NCBI GenBank assembly: GCA_921293015.1
Contig: OV121084.1
Span: 50,379,864-50,443,863 of the forward strand
Length of the DNA stretch: 64,000 nt
Direction of reading: 5' to 3'
From: Phorcus lineatus
Taxonomy: Eukaryota > Mollusca > Gastropoda > Trochida > Trochidae
In this document: positions 1 through 16,950 of the stretch, in pieces
Layout of the letters: the number at the start of each line of letters is the position of its first letter
Numbering within the stretch: position 1 is the stretch's first letter
Program-made: the position numbers and the translations under genes
Notes under the pieces: generated by a model
The model's database searches: none
Told to the model about the DNA's origin: nothing
The model's input: the letters and a program-made list of their open reading frames with translations, nothing else

Positions 1-2007
1 AGAAGAATTTAGGAGAAATTATCACATAGCTGCAGCAAAAACTGCATTCTGCAATTTTAGTGTGAACACATTATACTCATTTGAGTTAGGGAAATAGATT
101 TGAGTAGGTTAACCAATCATAGTACGTTCGTTTATGACTCCTTTTCTTGATTAAAATAGATTGTCTTGTAATTGGTAACATTATATTTCTTAGGTTTGAT
201 AATTTTGCTACCCAAAGAAAACGTGCTACAGTTTCTTTAAGGATCTAGAATATACATAAAACTGATCCTGTGATTTTGAACCTGAAAATCCGAACTTACA
301 TATTTTTTTATAAAATGTAAGCATGGACATGAAGTTGACAGATCTATTAGTCATCATTTCATAATTTGATATTGTTATATCTGATAATGACATTCTACAT
401 TTCTAATCTCGGCCAAGAAGAATCACTAATCATTCTACTAGCAATCTTAATTGTTCATAAATGTTTTCAATTTTAGACAGTATGATTTTTTTTACTTTTG
501 ACAAGGATGATTTTGAAATAGCAGATACTATATATAAATAAAAACCTATAAGTATAAGTCATCTTCACAATATATTGTAAACTCTGTTGAAAACTGATAT
601 GTGAGATGAATGTCAAAATCTAAAAATATAAGATACATGGTAATCATTCCACAAGTCAATCTCATTAAAATCAGTTTAAAAATTGTCCCTCATAACTCGT
701 TTCGTTTCTTGATCAGACCACGACCGCCAGAGTGTGTAAGCCAATGAGCATCGAGGCTGGAAAGACTTTTGGCATTCAAAACATCCCATCTAACCTTTAT
801 ATCTCGGGATTCGCGCTTTCTCTGAATGGACCCGAGAAAAGCCGAGCTCGGATGAACGCAAAATGATCGTTTGATTGTATACTATCATGACGAATACGCT
901 CATGTTTGGTCGGACATTTAGCTTTGTAGCATTTAATTCAAAACTAGGTCGACAATCATTTTGTCAAAGGGTTTCGAGGAGTTATTTTCTAATTTCTAAT
1001 TTCAATTTTTCTGAAAGGGGGCAGATGAATAAATCAACTGTTGAAACAGAAATATTTGCAGTTGCATTGGATAAATGACATACAGTTACGTATTTAGAAC
1101 TCAGTAAGTGTGCAATGGTTGACCATTCACTCGAAAATGAAAGTTTTTGGTTCTTTCCAATAGTCGCTATAGATTAACCAAGACTCCAATGTCCGCCTTT
1201 GTCTATCGTTTGACTTTTCTGAATAAAAAGAAGTTGAATGACCGGCTTGAATGTAATAGACAAATGATAAATATCCGACACTCACGTATATGGGCTATAA
1301 AATCTGCCAATTGAACTCCAAATACTGTACACAGTATTTCACTCACGATTTTGCCAAGAAACACTAAGGGACCTTTAGAATTCTTAAGCACTTAGGTGCA
1401 GAAAATATATTAGGTGGTGGTTTGTGTAGTTTCCCGTTAACACAATTCATAAAATCCTTTTTAGTTTAGAGGGGAACAGAGGCAGGATCAAACTTCATAA
1501 ATGGTGAAATTTCATCGACAAGTAGAGGTGGTAGTTTCTGAAAATTAGCATCGAAATGTTTAACAGGGAAAAAGTTTAAATTTATGATCGAAAACCGGAC
1601 AATGGCGTAAATGTAAATGACTCAAATATAATTTTGTAAATTGTAGCAGACATAACGAGAAATGTAGATTGATATTGATAAATTGGTCATTTAACTATGA
1701 AAACATAGCGCATAATTTCGACTTCTTAACATTTTTTAATTCTTCAATTTTTTAATTTAAGAGATATTGATGCAAGCTTAGATAAGGGATTTGAGCTTGA
1801 ATAATGTTATACAATATTTGGCTCTACCTAATTAACAAACAGAATTAATGAAAATACTCTGTGTCACTTTTGATACGAATTCTAGCAAGGTTATGAACTT
1901 TGTGTCGAAGGCAGCCAAGATACTTTCCCATAAGATAAGTTTTAATAACATAATGTTCCTTCTTTAAACAATATTTTATACAAATTAACAGTTGTAACTT
2001 TTGACAG
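1..2007. other. Non-coding stretch upstream of methyltransferase copy 1 last exon
   Basis: No exon of the methyltransferase family (winged-helix exon, VRELIGALVTG exon or the short YPGIFD-type exon) can be found here on either strand, so the 5' part of copy 1 either lies left of the window or is lost. Bases 1570-1880 resemble 27765-28105 inside the large MULE (shared blocks include a GATCGAAAACCGGA box and a TACTCTGTGTC box), so this part is probably a dispersed repeat. A locally GC-richer block at about 720-860 has no recognisable content. Confidence 0.5.
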
Positions 2008-2573
2008 ACGCTGGAATCGAGGTAGCGGAAGTCGGATGCGCAAAAGGATCCCTTCTTCTCAACCTAGCAAAACGTTTTCCGAGATCCAATTTTACCGGAA
2101 ATGACGTAGTTAAGTTGGTCCTTGACATTGCATGTTCGCGGGCCTCAAAAGATGGGTTGACAAACTGCCAATTTGAAAATCTGGATATTTGCCATGTTCC
2201 AGCAAAACCAAAGAAGCGCTTTGATTGGATATATTCACGTCATGTCATCCATGATCTCCCAGATCCAGTGAATGCTCTTCTTAGCATCAGGAGAATGCTA
2301 AAACCTGGAGGCATCTTTACTATGTTAGAGCTCGGAACAGAAGGAGCCTTATCTGATAATGTTGGAAACATTGACACAAGCTTTTTATATGCAGTTTCTG
2401 TATTTGACTGTATCCCCGAGAGCTTCCAGAATGAAAGGTCTGCAGCCTATGGCCCATGCTGGAATACGGAAACAATCAGTGATGTTGTTTGCAAAGCTGG
2501 ATTCAAGCTTGTTCATACCTGTTCATGCAGAAACAAGAACGAATACCTCTTTGTATGTATCACACGCGATTGA
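2008..2573 (+). CDS. SAM-dependent methyltransferase, Rv2258c-like, copy 1 (last exon only)
   Basis: Terminal coding exon of a class I SAM-dependent methyltransferase. It begins after a splice acceptor (TTGACAG, 2001-2007) in the same phase as the last exons of the three copies downstream and ends at a TGA. The 188 codons show motif I (AEVGCAKGSLLLNLA, the SAM-binding glycine loop), the acidic residue after strand 2 (FTGNDVV), the HDLPDP motif and the LKPGGIFTM strand-loop of the Rossmann fold. The family-typical CIPESF and GPCW motifs follow near the end. It is the most diverged of the four copies. A poly(A) signal follows 128 nt after the stop. The winged-helix exons are not in the window; they may lie to the left, or this may be an orphan exon of a broken copy. 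The substrate is unknown. Confidence 0.8.
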
Positions 2574-2700
2574 CTCTCTTTTCTTGGAAGAATTATTGAA
2601 AAGAAAATGCTAGAGTTTTGTTAGTAGGACAGTTGCAAAGCTTCACATTTTACCTTGTTAATGAATACACATAATTTTACGTCAACCTTATTTTACCTTA

Positions 2701-2706
2701 AATAAA
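2701..2706 (+). promoter_or_regulatory. Poly(A) signal AATAAA of methyltransferase copy 1
   Basis: Canonical AATAAA hexamer 128 nt downstream of the TGA of copy 1, in AT-rich 3' sequence. Confidence 0.6.
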
Positions 2707-5700
2707 CCAAAATATGGAGCTTATATGTAAAGGTGTATATAGTTACAAGGCGTGTAAGACAATTCAGACCCAGTGCTTTATTTTCACTGCATTGTGGTCG
2801 ATTGTAGTCGGTTCCACATTCAATAAGGTTTATACATTGGGTACAGAAAAGAACAGCGGAATTAGATCAAACCGACGACAACCGGAATGGCGACAATTTG
2901 GACAAAACTACAACAATGTCTAGTAAAAACGGCAAAACAAAGTTAGGAATAAATTCAAATTCAAAACCGCTGGGCAAAAGGTCGAAAAGTGGCTAGATGC
3001 AGATTAATGGAACCTTTTGAGCATTAATATGTTACCATAACCGTTTCATGAACTGAAGGAGTAACTCTAATAACCTTTCCATTTTCCAAAGAGCAAAAAA
3101 AGATATTTGCATAAGCTCATTCCTCACAATCATTATTATCAATCCAAATTATAATTTCTCAGTCTTTGACGGAACGAGGATCTTTTGAATTAACATATGT
3201 ACTTCGACATATTAAATGAGCAAGAAAAAATACTTTTTTGTTTTTGTTTCAGTTTTGGTAACCTTGTCAATATATTTAAGGCTTTTTTTACTTTCAAAAG
3301 TTTAAAGTTCATATAATGAATATAACAAATTAAAAGAGAAAACATTCGTTTATTGGTTTCCACTGCAACCAAAGCTGGCGCATTAAGCAGGAAAGGAAAA
3401 TCTGCGTACATCAAAACTGAATGATCATGACAAATGTTAACAACATCAAAGCCTACAGAAGATCGCTTAAGGATGTCCGCTCCTTAAATTTAAAGTATTA
3501 AACTTTTTTTCTAACTTGTTTTTTTTCAAAAGTTTAGTGTATTTGCTTGAAATATCAACCCAAAAAAATGGAGGTTAGTGTTGGTTTTTTCGAGATATAT
3601 TAAGACAAAGATCCCTATGTCAGTCAGAGATTTAACATGGGAGTGAATGGGGAAATGATGACCTTTTTTGAAAAATCTTAAATTTAAATTAGTTCCTTTT
3701 TTTTATATGAAAACATGTTTGAGTTAAGATAATTGTCTTCAAGAAAAAAGTATAAAATATATATGCTACTGTGGGTTTTTAGCCGCTACGGCACAACATG
3801 TATTCAAACATTTCAAATAAATTATCAACATTTAAGCTATTTTTTTACTAAATACATGCTTTCTCCCACTCATTATCTAACAATTATACCTGAACGAATA
3901 CATACAAATCATATTCTTTCAAAAACATCTACTTTCTAAGAAAAACAGACAATAGAACTTGCTCAAATGATAGTTACAATTAAAACTGCTGAGTCCGCAA
4001 AATTGTGAATTATTTCAAAATGAAAAATACTACGTTTCTTAATTTTGATGAATATTTAATCAGAAATCATCAAAATTGAGAAATTGCCGCTTCATTTTGG
4101 GTTATTATATATGAACATTATGTTTTAAGGTTATTTGAGTTTTGTCACTGTGACTGAGGAGCGAACATCCTTAATGTCCTGATATAATAGGAGCGGCGGC
4201 TAAACGGTAATCAAATTTTACATCAAGCATTAATACCAGGGACAGAAACAAGTAAACCAATTTACTAATTGACTAAATACGGAACATCGACAATAGATAT
4301 GCTTTTACATGAGTATCTATGCTTAGTTTATACGTCGACAATTTGATCAAGCAAACAGAGTAACGTCCCTTTGATATGCTCTTTAGCCAACACGTTCAGT
4401 GAACAACGCAGTCAATAAACTAGTCTTTTGTTTCTCTACGGCACGCAGGTATGTCTTACGTAATTTCATATCATACACTTTATCATCACTTATCTAATCA
4501 TAGTTAAGCTTTCTAAAACATTCACATGCATCGTGGATATCAAGAATTGAAACAACGATTCAGAAGTCGGTCAGGATAAAATAGACTTGATCGAAATCTT
4601 TATATACTGACAAATTCAGTTAAAGTATCGACATCCCCATTTAATGATTGTAAAATTTATTTCTCCAAAAATGATTTCTAAAATTACATTGTTGTTTTTT
4701 ATTTATGAAACCGGTCATTTTGATTTGCACCCAGTTTGATATCTTTAAGAATATCAAACAAACAAATATCTGCTAAGGAAAAGAGTTGTGTCAACATCTC
4801 AATGCTCTACGAAAATTTAGTATTGCAGGAAAATATCTTTCTTTATGATAAGAGGTTAGTTAGTACAGTGAAGCACATAGAATTCTACGAATATAAACCT
4901 ATGAATGTATACCTCAAGAGTAATGCAAAACAAATTTTTTTTTATACCTCCGAAGCGAAAATATGAAAATTTTATATTCGATCTTGTTCGAGGGAATCTA
5001 TCTTTTCAAATTATCATATCAACAAGGAATGGTGACAATTATCTATATTATATTTTCTATTGTTTATATATATATATATATATATATGTTCGAATAGGAT
5101 ATGTTTGGTAGTTATTTCGTTTAATGGAAATATTGATCTAGTTACACCACACATTTATTGATAACTGACTATATCGAGGAGAAACTTGAAAAATGTTTTT
5201 TAAAAGTTATATATCAGCAAAATAATAATAAGGAATCTATAATATTTACCAAGTCATAGACAAAGCTTCGACTGATACAATGTGTAAAACCTAAACACTT
5301 TGGGCCAGGTGCGGAGTTGTACATTTTGAAGCTCGATTATGTAAGCTAATTGTTTGTATTATTTAGTTGTCATTGATCAAATGTTTGATTTTGGACGTGT
5401 CGTTTTCACCAATACAAATCCTTGTGGTGTTACCCAGTAATTTTTATTTGAAAATTATGTCTACAGGTCTTTGTATCAATTTAAGTTTGCTTGTTACGTT
5501 GATATTAATATAAAAAATAATTTTACTTTAGTCAATCGGTTGTGGTAAAATAGAAATACGGTCTATTTAGATGAATTAATTATTCATAATAGGGATATTT
5601 GAAAAGAAAGTATATAAATTCATTTCATAACCAACTGCCTAATCTTTGAACAGTCTTTCAAGTGTCGATCACCGGATCAAATTTTCATATACAAAGTAAC

Positions 5701-6481
5701 CTATTTTCATGTATACGTTGAGTGTACATAGCGTTGACTAACATAGTATCTGATTGTCAACCCGACTTCATAATATACGTGTTCGAGCAAGTGTATAAGA
5801 GACAGATATCAGATAACGTGAACTTTAGACCGTGATAAAGGTGAGGAACAATGACAAAGCAAGTTATTAGAGACAGCAGTATTTATGAGTAACGTATTCA
5901 CGCTCAGGTTTCTACGTTAAACAAATTCTAAACTGCACTTATATGATTTTATATCATGATTACGATTAGATTTAAACTGACCGAACTTCCTCTAAACAAC
6001 CAGACGGGGTTTTTTTCCCCACCAGATTTCCTTTTTCGGCTCTGAGCTATAATTTAGGATCGTGAGATTGAGCAAATAGCCATACCTCAATTGTTTAAAA
6101 GCGTTTACTTATTCTTTACGTATTAAGGTAACACTTATGATGTAATAATTATTGATGTTTTCTACAAACTTTTTATAAAATAGCTCAAGAACAAGACAAC
6201 ACATTTAATTGGTTTGTGATCACGCCGAACCTGACCTTTTTAGTAATGTAATGATCACATGATCATGCTGTTTGTCAACTTGTTTTCATTTCCTTACTCG
6301 AACAAATTGTATGTAAATCAGCCCACGAGCAAGAACCAGACCTTTATAATGAAAATGGCTCATGTTTCACATCTCATACATTTAGCTATAGCTAGGTCTC
6401 TGTCCTCTGGAGAAGAATATGAAAAAAGGTTTAGGATGTAGCCCCTGTGGTTTTTACAAGGTGTCACGTAGTCAACAAATT
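2707..6481. other. Intergenic region between copies 1 and 2
   Basis: No gene recognised. It contains a TTAA-flanked inverted-repeat element (3471-4170) and a short (TA)n run near 5064-5088. The small open frames here have no family resemblance and sit in AT-rich DNA. Confidence 0.5.
3471..4170. mobile_element. TTAA-flanked MITE-like element, 700 bp
   Basis: The ends are short inverted repeats: GGATGTCCGCTCCT on the left and its near-complement ending in CGAACATCC on the right. Both are bordered by TTAA (3467-3470 and 4171-4174). TTAA target duplications are characteristic of piggyBac-type transposition, so a non-autonomous piggyBac-like MITE is the simplest reading. There is no transposase frame inside. 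The inverted repeat is short (about 14 bp with one mismatch), so this remains a moderate-confidence call. Confidence 0.5.
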
Positions 6482-6526
6482 TATAAATTAGAACCGCCGA
6501 TTCAGCTAAGGAGTATGTATCCAAGG
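6482..6526 (+). promoter_or_regulatory. Putative core promoter of methyltransferase copy 2
   Basis: A TATAAATT box at 6482-6489 is followed by the box ATGTATCCAAGG at 6515-6526. The same 12-mer occurs just downstream of the TATA box of copy 4 (36558-36569), which suggests a conserved transcription-start region inherited from the ancestral copy. A 5'UTR exon would be spliced to the acceptor TTTTTTTTCAG at 6781-6791, 13 nt before the ATG. Confidence 0.45.
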
Positions 6527-6804
6527 TTAAAGCTTTCTATGCCTAGTGCTTTTGCAGAAGAAGCTGAAGATAGATTTTAGGATGTGTCCTTAGTGGCCCT
6601 TATGAGGGGCAAAAGGGTCACACAAATCTATAGATTAAAATACCCACCAGGCAGGTATTTGGGTTTCTGTTCTCTTATATATTTGGTAGATATTTGTTCG
6701 TGCCGACGCTTAGGTCCAAGATTGATACTTTGTGTTTTAGTATTGGGATATTCCAAAAGTAAAACAGTAACATTGGAATATTTTTTTTCAGGTTATAAAA
6801 CAAA

Positions 6805-11876
<5,072 letters not shown>

Positions 11877-12269
11877 ACTCTGACAAAAAAGTTACAGCTA
11901 CCCTAAAGAAAGCCAGAGAGCGACACAGCCTATATATAAAAACCGTTCCGGTGGCTTCTCAACTACTTATCAGTTACTTATGACTTTCTCCTATTGTTCT
12001 CTCTTTCTCCCTATTTATATCTCTTTGCACTCACAAAATTATTTTTTTAAAATTTAAAACACGGAACAAATAGTGTGAGTTATAATTTAATACAAGAAGA
12101 GCTATACTTACTATTTATGTAGATATTGATCCTACACAGCACAGATAAGTATCACCTACATCCTTCAGCAATGTATATTTAATTGGCACGACAAATGGTC
12201 CATAACAGTGACATCTTTTTATTTGGACATTTTCCCTACCAAGTCTGAGAACTCACTCAGGTATTATCA

Positions 12270-12275
12270 AATAAA
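12270..12275 (+). promoter_or_regulatory. Candidate poly(A) signal of methyltransferase copy 2
   Basis: AATAAA within ATCAAATAAA, the same context as the poly(A) signal of copy 3. It lies 393 nt after the stop codon and no closer canonical hexamer is seen. Confidence 0.4.
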
Positions 12276-13004
12276 CAAAGTTCACTAGTGCAAGAGTTCT
12301 GGTACATGTATGTTTTAGAGCAGCTTCCCTTGTTTATATTAACTCAAACACACACTCTAGGGGACAGTGACCTTATGACCCAGTGGTGTCCTCAAATGAC
12401 CATAACACCATATCTTATCTGTGACAACATTACAAGCAATATGGAGTTGAGTTGTGGAAATTGCTTTAAAATTTGTACTCAAGTGCAATTTGCATTGTAC
12501 TGTTTGTATTTGAATTGGTAATTTGACTAAGGGATAAGATGTAAGTCCTTCAAATGGGAGGTATCGCCTTCGAGATATCAAAAAAATATTTTCTTCCAAT
12601 GTACGTGCATCTCATTGCTTTAAATGTAACAGTATATATCCTGAGTTTACTGACTAATTTAGAGGTGTACACAGGGCATTGGTATGCGTGAGGATAACAT
12701 ACATTTGTAAGTAAGAGATTTATTCAAAGGACTTACGCTTTTTCTAACTGTTGAAATGACCATGGGTTTTTTGCTTGATTATAACATTCAGAGCTTGTTA
12801 ATGGTGATTGAGTCTAACAGGCACATAGCTCACAAAGAATAATGATTTGGAGTAAAACCCTGTTATTTTTGTTTTAGACTATACTGTACACAGCACGTAC
12901 TATGTAAAAGGGTCAAGTTGTTTTATTTTATTCGTAACTTTTTTACTTAGGAAGTATTTGGTCTCTACTTTATAGATCGTTTTTGAATGTTACTATGATA
13001 CTTG

Positions 13005-14808
13005 TGTTATTAACAGCTTTTCTATGTCAAAGGTCATCGGAATATTTGAACATGCTCATTTTCATATATCGACCATCTCACAGTCTTCATGCTTTCGCTT
13101 TAAAGTTCTTTCAGTGAAACATAATATGTCATAAACTTGAAATGATATTGTCATTCTTTGTTGATTTTATTCAATTCAATCAATAAACATTTCTTTCAAA
13201 TGGTGTTACATGCACGTTTGTTTTCCGTAAAGGGTTTTCTATTTTTTTAATTTTTTGTGTGAATGAACAGCATTGGACACACCATTGCACGGCTTGACCT
13301 ATAGTCTTCAATTTCTAGAGATATTAATAACACTACTACACCTATCCGCTTAGTAAGATTTATTATGCCCTTATCTTTGAAAAATAGCATTGGTCAATTC
13401 ACTGCCGAAAAGATGCAATGTTTCTAAATTTTAATACAATAGACCCGGTTCCTTGAGATGTGTATGTAAACAGTTTTTAAAATGTTGTCATAATATGTTC
13501 ATCATTTTCCACCAGAAGACGGGAGCAGGGGTCTACCATGTAACTATCAGACGATTTGACGTGCAAAGAGACATTGATTATACAGCCTTTTACCAGAAAA
13601 TGAGAGTTCTTTTTAGAATAACAAAAGACAGCAAACTAGTCTTCAAAACTAAATGTAATCGAACCATCTGAAAAGCTTGGGCATGCCTATGTGTTAATAT
13701 GTTAAATCTTCTTTTGTACATAAGAAATATCGGTGACTCGGGGTAGGTTGATTTTATGAAGACAAAGAGACAAAAATATATACTATATATATATATGGAA
13801 AATAAATACTGACCTATACCTTTACTGAGATGTTTGGTTTTCTTAATGTTTTTTATATGATCCGCTGTCGACATTTACAGAAGGTAACAACTTAACTTCT
13901 CACCATCACAGGCAATTTTTTAAAGCGGTTTTCCAGAAATAGACAATCTATTCGTTATGAATATGCTTACTGTATCAACATAAATGTTGTCGTATACATT
14001 TATAAAAACGTTAAATTTGACATTACAAATCATTATACACAATCAGAATATTATATATATACCTACATATATAAACGGTATTATTTCTATTATGAATGAA
14101 TGGTATTTCGAATAGTGTTTTATGATGAAATATGTCAAGTTCTAGTTTTGCTATACGAAGGTAAACAGTTTTATTTGATATTGACTCAGCAGCTTCCCTT
14201 TGCATTTGACGAGCATTTGACGAATATTGTAAACTTTTGAAGCTTAAAGACAACAAAGCTATAATATTCGTAGATAGATTCGTAAATAATTATACGACAC
14301 GCTTTGTATTATCAGGTCATGAAATTAATATAAAAACTCTTATACTTACCTTGGCATATATAAATGAAAACTAGTTTTAGCCATAAAACAGTTGATGTAT
14401 GATGCATTTAAAGCTATGATCTCATGATTGCATCTATATCATGATATCGCAGTCATGAAAATAGCGATATCATTGAAAACTTCACCTTAAAAATCAAAAA
14501 CAATCAGCTGGCTCAAGACGTCCCAAAAATAATATCGTTGTACGAGTACCACCGAGTCCATTCACAAAATAAAAATAGAAAACACTTTCCGGAAAACAAA
14601 CTTACATGTAACACCATTTGAAAGAAATGTTTATTGATTGAATTGAATAAAATCAACAAAGAATGACAATGATAAGTTTATGACAGATTATGTTTCACTG
14701 AAAGAACATTAAAGCGAAAGCATGAAGACTGTGACATAGTCGATTAATGAAAATGAGCATGTTCAAATATTCCGATGATCTTTGACATAGAAAAGATGTT
14801 AATAAAAC
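13005..14808. repeat. Long inverted repeat (two ~260-bp arms, 1.8 kb overall)
   Basis: Left arm 13005-13268 and right arm about 14557-14808 are reverse complements with only scattered mismatches. Both contain, for example, CATGCTCATTTTCAT and TCAATTCAATCAATAAACAT on opposite strands. The outer ends read TTATTAACA on each side. The 1.3-kb interior has no transposase. It could be a foldback or other non-autonomous DNA transposon with long terminal inverted repeats, or an inverted duplication; I see no convincing target-site duplication. Confidence 0.75.
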
Positions 14809-15396
14809 AATGGAATCGCAAACATCACTGACATATTTTTTTCATAATTAGCACTGAAAATAGAGAATTGTCTAAAACTAACCTGTGAGAATGATGTGAG
14901 AAAATGATGTTACTGTGGTAACCTTTCTTTCTGCTGAGCATACCATTTCGTATATTCTAAAAATCAACTCATATTCTCAAAAGTACAAGAATATTTTGTT
15001 AGGTTGACTTATTGCATTTTGATTTTATTGCGTTCTGTAAACGGTAAATTTTAGACTTTGTATAATCAAAGATTCAATTTAAAATGAATTTTGCACCAGC
15101 ATACATTAAAATATTTGTATATATACAATGCTATTATAATATAACAATTTCTTTTTAAAAAATCGTTCATAACTTTTCACAGAACATGAACGCGTTTATT
15201 TCACATTTTATACGACATTTAGCTAGACTATCAACATTAATTGATAATCAAGGCTATGGTTAGGATGAAGTAGAAATAGTAAAAATCATGACATCTTGTA
15301 CTATTTATTTGAATATATAAATTGCTTAAGTTTGCAAACACTTTATGATTGAATAATTAGAACATATAGAAGACTCCACTGAGTGAAATAAGAGTT

Positions 15397-15528
15397 TATA
15401 AAGCAGCTGCAGTAAAAACTTCGTCGGACTCTATGAAAACGAACAAGAGTGGCCTCCCTTGACTTATTCTCTCCTGTTGACTCGTTCAGTTAGTTGGTCA
15501 CCAAACTGCCTCTTGATTTCTACCACAG
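15397..15528 (+). promoter_or_regulatory. Putative promoter and 5'UTR exon of methyltransferase copy 3
   Basis: TATAAAG at 15397-15403 is followed about 125 nt later by a strong 5' splice site (CCACAG|GTGAGG, exon end 15528). This would be a leader exon starting near 15428 and spliced to the acceptor CATTCAG ending at 16901, 49 nt before the ATG of copy 3. The block AGCTGCAGTAAAAACT next to the TATA box is nearly repeated at about 27-43 at the left edge of the window. Confidence 0.4.
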
Positions 15529-16629
15529 GTGAGGTTGCCATGTTTATTTTGTCCAATGACACAAATGACCAGAAAAGTTCTCAACAGAAATGATGATACA
15601 TAACGTCGAAAATTCTGATTGACATTCATTTTGTTATGATTATTGTGAGCCTATCTTTAACGGAAAATATTAAAAGATTTAAAAAAAAGATAAAATTTAT
15701 CGAGGTCTTGGTACACTTTGCTGAATTCGAAATCTAATTTCCAACGCCTCCTTTGTATTACCTATTATCAATCTAAGCGTGTTTGCTGTACCTTGTAGAG
15801 TACCAATCTAATGTTTCGCTATCAACAAACTTTTAAAAATATTATTCAGTTTAGTGTTAGTGTGCGCGGTTTGTTGATCATTTAAATTGTTGTTTTTAAT
15901 GGTTTGTATGTCACAGTGACATTCGTTATCAATTATCCAACACCTAGATACCACACGTTTGCAAGCCAAAGTTCAAAAATATATCATAAAAAAAACTTGT
16001 TTATAATGTTATCGGTTTAATAGTGCACCTTGGTTACTTCAATGTATGAATTGCCAAAGTTCTTCATTTTGTTTTATATTTTGTTGTTATAAAAACCTTG
16101 AAATATGTTGATATGGAATATATTTCTCATTATGAAACATATCATAAATGTTTCTCCTAATGTTAAACTCGTGTAACCATTTGCGAATTAGGCGAGTGGA
16201 ATGATCAAAATAATATGTTCCATTGATGGCAGATTAGATTCTCTGTGGCAAATTAGATTTTTCTACTAACATTAAGTTTTTTAGGTATATAATGATCACA
16301 TATCTTGACATGATCGCTGAATCTGTTTTTGATTTTGCTAAATTTTCTTATCTTAAAGATTCAGTGCGATGCAACCAATGGTGAACTTGAATCCCTTTCA
16401 ATTCATTTCGACAGTATATTGTTATCATTATCTTGTTTCCTTTTGATAAAGGATAACTGTGTCTTGTAACTGTGTATTGTTTCTATGAACGGGGGATTAT
16501 GTGAATTAATATTGTAGTCATGAGATAATAAGACTCAATTCTTTTAAGACTACCCACGTTAATAAATAACTTTTTCAGATTCAAGGCTTATGATCAAATA
16601 TGATTGATAATTTAGAAGCATGTAGTACA

Positions 16630-16632
<3 letters not shown>

Positions 16633-16710
<78 letters not shown>
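16633..16710. repeat. (TA)n microsatellite
   Basis: About 78 bp of alternating TA in the presumed 5'UTR intron of methyltransferase copy 3. No hammerhead core was noticed beside it. Confidence 0.95.
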
Positions 16711-16713
<3 letters not shown>

Positions 16714-16950
16714 CAATTATGTGCAGGGATTTTTGTTACCCCTCAATTTTCTGTATTTTGGGCCAAAGGCCTTTTACTGAATACATCTGTCTGTCTGTCT
16801 GATAATGTAGATTACGTGTTAGTTTCATGTATTCCCTTTGGTTTATCAAGATTATGTTACATCAATTGTTTTGTCAACTAAGAATCGTTATGTTCATTCA
16901 GAAAAGAAATATTTGTTCCTATTTCCTCAAAAGATAAACTAGAAGACAAT

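Larger units (their letters stand above)
11877..15396. other. Intergenic region between copies 2 and 3
   Basis: No gene recognised on either strand. The only structured content is the long inverted repeat at 13005-14808. Open frames here are short and without family motifs. Confidence 0.5.
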
